From Bacillota bacterium (lineage in GTDB: Bacteria; Bacillota; Clostridia; Lachnospirales; Lachnospiraceae), in the NCBI GenBank assembly GCA_023418475.1, contig JAEZZO010000066.1, forward strand, positions 1-64,000: a DNA stretch of 64,000 nucleotides. Reading direction: 5' to 3'. The position numbers and the translations under genes are program-made. Below, in pieces: positions 61,576-64,000 of this stretch (the stretch's first letter is position 1; the number at the start of each line of letters is the position of its first letter). The notes under the pieces are model-generated. The model made no database searches. It worked only from the letters and a program-made list of their open reading frames with translations, and was not told where the DNA came from.

Positions 61576-62628
61576 ATGAATACCTTAATAGAGGCAGACC
61601 GCTATCTTTTATCACAGCCAAAAAAATCTCTTGGTTTCTTTCCAACTCCATTACATAAACTTGATAAGCTATCCGCAGATCTGGGTGTAAACCTCTATCT
61701 AAAACGGGACGATATGACCGGTGTCAGCGTTTTTGGCGGTAATAAAATTCGAAAATTGGAATATCTTCTCGGTGATGCTATGGCAAAAGGCTGCGATACC
61801 GTATTTACTTTTGGTGCTACTCAGTCCAATCATGCTATGCAGACAGTCACTGCCTGCCGCAAATATGGTCTCACTCCCATTCTCTACCTGGTCGCAATTG
61901 TGGAACCTTCTGTGGAGGATTTACGCGCAAATATGCTGCTTGATAAGGTTTTAGGTGCTGAAATCCACATTGTTTCCATGGAGGGACGTACGGAGGAGGA
62001 AGCTGATGAATTATCTATCGAGCTTGCTATCGTGCATGCCAGAAGATTAGAAGCAGAAGGGCATAAATGCTACATGGTTCCTATGGGCGGTGCCAGTCCT
62101 GTCGGCTCCAGCGGATTTGCAGCCGGCTATGTGGAATTAAGCCGCCAGCTTTCGGAGCTTAAAACGAAAGCTGATTATATATTTCATAGTACCGGTACCG
62201 GCGGAACGCTTGCCGGACTGGCAGCCGGCAGGAAACTAATTTCCTCCGATACCAATATAATATCCATTAATGTAAGTCCCAAACCCCCCGAACATTATGG
62301 GAAAATCGCCAAGCTTGCCACCGATACTCTGGCTTATCTGGGTAGCGATAAAATTGTTACTGAGGAAGAGCTGCATTTTGATCTGGGCTATTATGCTCCC
62401 GGCTACGAGATACCGAATAAACCTTCCGGTGATGCAATTAAATATCTGGCCCGTTCCGAAGGGATTCTCCTTGACCCTGTATATACCGGAAAAGGTTTTG
62501 CCGGTATGCTGGACTATATCCGCACCGGTAAAATACCGCAAGGCAGTAATATAGTCTTCTGGCATACCGGAGGTATTACTGCCTTGTTTGCAGAGAAGGA
62601 AATAGTGGGAAATATATTCGATCAGTAA
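61576..62628 (+). CDS. dcyD: D-cysteine desulfhydrase / ACC deaminase-family PLP enzyme
   Basis: 350-aa fold-type II PLP enzyme. FFPTPLHKLDKLSADLG, YLKRDDMTG, and VFGGNKIRKLEYLLGDA with Schiff-base Lys57 are family signatures. TFGATQSNHAMQTVTACRKYG is the substrate-carboxylate loop and STGTGGTLAGLAAG the phosphate loop. It would degrade D-cysteine to pyruvate, sulfide and ammonia, or a related D-amino acid. The ribosome site AGGAGG precedes ATG. A family-1 element lies just upstream. Confidence 0.9.
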   Translation: MNTLIEADRYLLSQPKKSLGFFPTPLHKLDKLSADLGVNLYLKRDDMTGVSVFGGNKIRKLEYLLGDAMAKGCDTVFTFGATQSNHAMQTVTACRKYGLTPILYLVAIVEPSVEDLRANMLLDKVLGAEIHIVSMEGRTEEEADELSIELAIVHARRLEAEGHKCYMVPMGGASPVGSSGFAAGYVELSRQLSELKTKADYIFHSTGTGGTLAGLAAGRKLISSDTNIISINVSPKPPEHYGKIAKLATDTLAYLGSDKIVTEEELHFDLGYYAPGYEIPNKPSGDAIKYLARSEGILLDPVYTGKGFAGMLDYIRTGKIPQGSNIVFWHTGGITALFAEKEIVGNIFDQ

Positions 62629-62687
62629 AGGACCTTTTAATTGTAAATCAACCTAACAAATGGTAATATTGAACGTGCATAACACGC

Positions 62688-62693
62688 TATAAT
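62688..62693 (+). promoter_or_regulatory. -10 element of the 18-aa microgene
   Basis: TATAAT preceded by the palindrome CGTGCATAACACG (62673-62685). No good -35 at normal spacing. Confidence 0.4.
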
Positions 62694-62717
62694 ATTTTAA
62701 TAAGGAGTTATTAAGGG

Positions 62718-62774
62718 ATGGCTGTATATGAGATAGGTTATTTGATTAGAGAACTTCGAAACTATAAAAGATAA
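62718..62774 (+). CDS. 18-residue microgene resembling the start of an XRE regulator
   Basis: MAVYEIGYLIRELRNYKR, then TAA. AAGGAG lies about ten bases upstream. The peptide looks like helix 1 of Cro/C1-type regulators (xxxIGxLIRELRxxKG). A -10 box precedes it and a terminator follows 22 bases after the stop. It is either a truncated regulator remnant or a real peptide gene. Confidence 0.45.
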   Translation: MAVYEIGYLIRELRNYKR

Positions 62775-62795
62775 TACATTATCTACATATACAAA

Positions 62796-62830
62796 TAGAG
62801 CGACAAGGTAATCCCAACCCTGTCGCTCTA
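62796..62830 (+). terminator. Terminator after the 18-aa microgene
   Basis: Perfect 10-bp stem TAGAGCGACA (62796-62805) with TGTCGCTCTA (62821-62830), inner AGG/CCC extension, followed by TTTTG. Confidence 0.8.
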
Positions 62831-62848
62831 TTTTGTGGAAGGAATCTG

Positions 62849-62938
62849 TTAGGTTCAAGATATAATAATAAAATGCGTCATAAATCATACGCTTAAGTAC
62901 CGCATTTTTAATTCTGAAAAATGTTGTAGGTTGAACCA
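62849..62938. repeat. Imperfect inverted repeat, possible hairpin element
   Basis: TAGGTTCAA and TTGAACCA-type ends enclose an inner AAAATGCG/CGCATTTT pair. No gene. It may be an unrelated short element or the remainder of a deleted gene. Confidence 0.4.
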
Positions 62939-62988
62939 TAGATATGCTTGGTGCTATCATATGGATGGAAGTATTACATAATCATATA

Positions 62989-63135
62989 GGTAATTGCGAA
63001 ACACAAGAATTATATTAATTGTATACACAGAAAGCACTTGTTCTGGAGCCGAAGTTAAGCGGAAGAAGCGTTGGAGCGGAGAAATTTGATTTTCTGTGTA
63101 TACAATTTGAATAATGATATAGTTTTGCAATTGCC
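62989..63135. repeat. Family-2 inverted-repeat element, copy 2
   Basis: About 147 bp. AGGTAATTGCGAAAC and the complement of GTTTTGCAATTGCCT are the outer ends; ATTGTATACACAGAAA inner arms also pair. It matches 13382-13530 across its length and ends 33 bases before the next start codon. Confidence 0.88.
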
Positions 63136-63168
63136 TATACATAATTATACATTAAAAGGAGGTTCAAA

Positions 63169-63993
63169 ATGTGTACAAGTTTCGCAGTATATAATCAAGA
63201 AAGAACTATTTATGGTATGAATTTCGATACGGATGAGATTGATTTAAAACTAAGAGTCAATCGTTATAATGATATGAACTTATTTTATTTTTCAGCCTTA
63301 ATAGATAACAAATACAGGGATATTGCTGGTTTTAATAGTGAGGGTCTTTTTATCTGTACTCAAGCAGTAGCATATCGTCCGGGTTTTAAATCAAATTGTG
63401 ACCAAAATGATTGGTCTGCCTTTGATACTTTTGATGAGGCGTTAAAGGAAACGAGAAAAACATCTGAATTTTATGAAATTCTTAATAAAAGAGTAATCTC
63501 GTACCCTAGGAATCCATTATTCCCAGATTTAGGGTTACATACTATTATCGCTGACAAAACTGGTGATGCATTTATTCTGGAAGAAGGAAATGATACAAAT
63601 ACAGTCATTCCCATTCATAATGATTTTATTATTATGACTAATTTTCCAAATGGAGATTTTAAGGGAGCAAATTATAAAGAAGTATATGGAATAGGTGCTG
63701 ATCGATATATTTGTGCTCATGAATATATTCATAATAATATTCATATCTTTGGAATAAATGAAGCATTCGAAGTATTAAGTAAAACTAGTCAGGGGAATAC
63801 TCTGTGTTCAATCGTATATGAAGCATTAAAAAATGAAATTTATATTAGTTTTAAAAAAGATTTCAGCAAAAAATGGAAAATTTCTATTATCGATAAAACA
63901 ATCCAATCATTGGATGGATTTTTAAGTAATAATAAAATTCAATTTACAAATGAAGAAATATTAGTGAAGGATCTTATTAGCTTATATAAGTGA
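63169..63993 (+). CDS. Linear amide C-N hydrolase, choloylglycine-hydrolase-like Ntn enzyme
   Basis: 274-aa N-terminal nucleophile hydrolase. MCTSFAVYNQERTIYGMNFD places Cys2 as the nucleophile exposed after Met removal. GFNSEGLFICTQAVAY and LGLHTIIADKTGDAFILEEG follow the pattern of this C45/C59-like family. The C-terminal part is shorter than bile salt hydrolases (about 320 residues). Substrate unknown; penicillin V, acyl-homoserine lactone and bile-amide hydrolysis occur in relatives. AAAGGAGG lies six bases before ATG. A family-2 element lies directly upstream. Confidence 0.82.
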   Translation: MCTSFAVYNQERTIYGMNFDTDEIDLKLRVNRYNDMNLFYFSALIDNKYRDIAGFNSEGLFICTQAVAYRPGFKSNCDQNDWSAFDTFDEALKETRKTSEFYEILNKRVISYPRNPLFPDLGLHTIIADKTGDAFILEEGNDTNTVIPIHNDFIIMTNFPNGDFKGANYKEVYGIGADRYICAHEYIHNNIHIFGINEAFEVLSKTSQGNTLCSIVYEALKNEIYISFKKDFSKKWKISIIDKTIQSLDGFLSNNKIQFTNEEILVKDLISLYK

Positions 63994-64000
63994 AAACCAA

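Noticed and set aside
62697..62960. 87-codon minus-strand open frame
   Set aside because: It runs through a terminator hairpin and the opposite-strand microgene, and lacks a ribosome site.

Overview
The window looks like chromosome from a spore-forming, strictly anaerobic, plant-polysaccharide-degrading member of the Lachnospiraceae (Clostridium cluster XIVa, close to the Lachnoclostridium/Clostridium phytofermentans type). This is inferred from the low-GC Firmicute style, strong GGAGG ribosome sites, several TTG/GTG starts, the clostridial rnfCDGEAB order, SpoIIID, and many carbohydrate-active enzymes. No rRNA, tRNA, CRISPR array or prophage was seen.

Layout. 1-6.4 kb: a PfkB sugar kinase cut by the window edge, the complete rnfCDGEAB ion-translocating ferredoxin:NAD oxidoreductase operon, and spoIIID. 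6.7-14.8 kb: a phosphorolytic glucan locus (about 1060-aa GH161/GH149-like phosphorylase, GH94 phosphorylase, small cupin, strong terminator) with a LacI regulator that carries its own promoter and operator. 15-25.3 kb: mixed housekeeping and stress genes (DacF-type carboxypeptidase, PHP phosphatase, repeat-bearing unknown protein, CorA, PRTase-like protein, GNAT, ArsC/Spx-like protein, GlsB and CsbD stress proteins, HD-GYP sensor). 25.6-34.3 kb: nitroreductase, pullulanase with a beta-CASP nuclease, AlkD-like protein, Crp/Fnr regulator, thioredoxin, xpt, and an HPr-like protein lacking the active histidine.

34.5-47.2 kb is a plant-sugar region: araD and araA separated by a 215-bp palindromic element, an AraC regulator, a large GH106-like glycosidase, a YesM/YesN-type two-component system and an Lpl-type oligosaccharide ABC importer (binding protein plus two permeases, no ATPase). 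47.6-53 kb: ParA with a lysine-rich partner, decayed gene remnants, a COG0523 metallochaperone GTPase with a Fur-family-like box on its -10, a KdgF-like cupin, a 36-aa membrane peptide and a rhodanese. 53.3-56.1 kb is the most unusual unit: a split sigma factor (sigma-2-like plus sigma-4 proteins) followed by a beta-rich protein of unknown function and a DUF6765 protein. 56.4-64 kb: GH51 arabinofuranosidase, BlaI/BlaR1-like pair with an unusual C-terminal domain, 33-aa and 18-aa microgenes, D-cysteine desulfhydrase and an Ntn amidohydrolase.

The theme is plant glycan use (beta-glucan phosphorolysis, arabinan, pullulan, uronates) linked to Rnf energy conservation. Intergenic regions are seeded with at least four families of short inverted-repeat elements (about 80-215 bp), many sitting directly against the start signals of genes. 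Family and domain names come from recognising the translated sequence; no database search was run.
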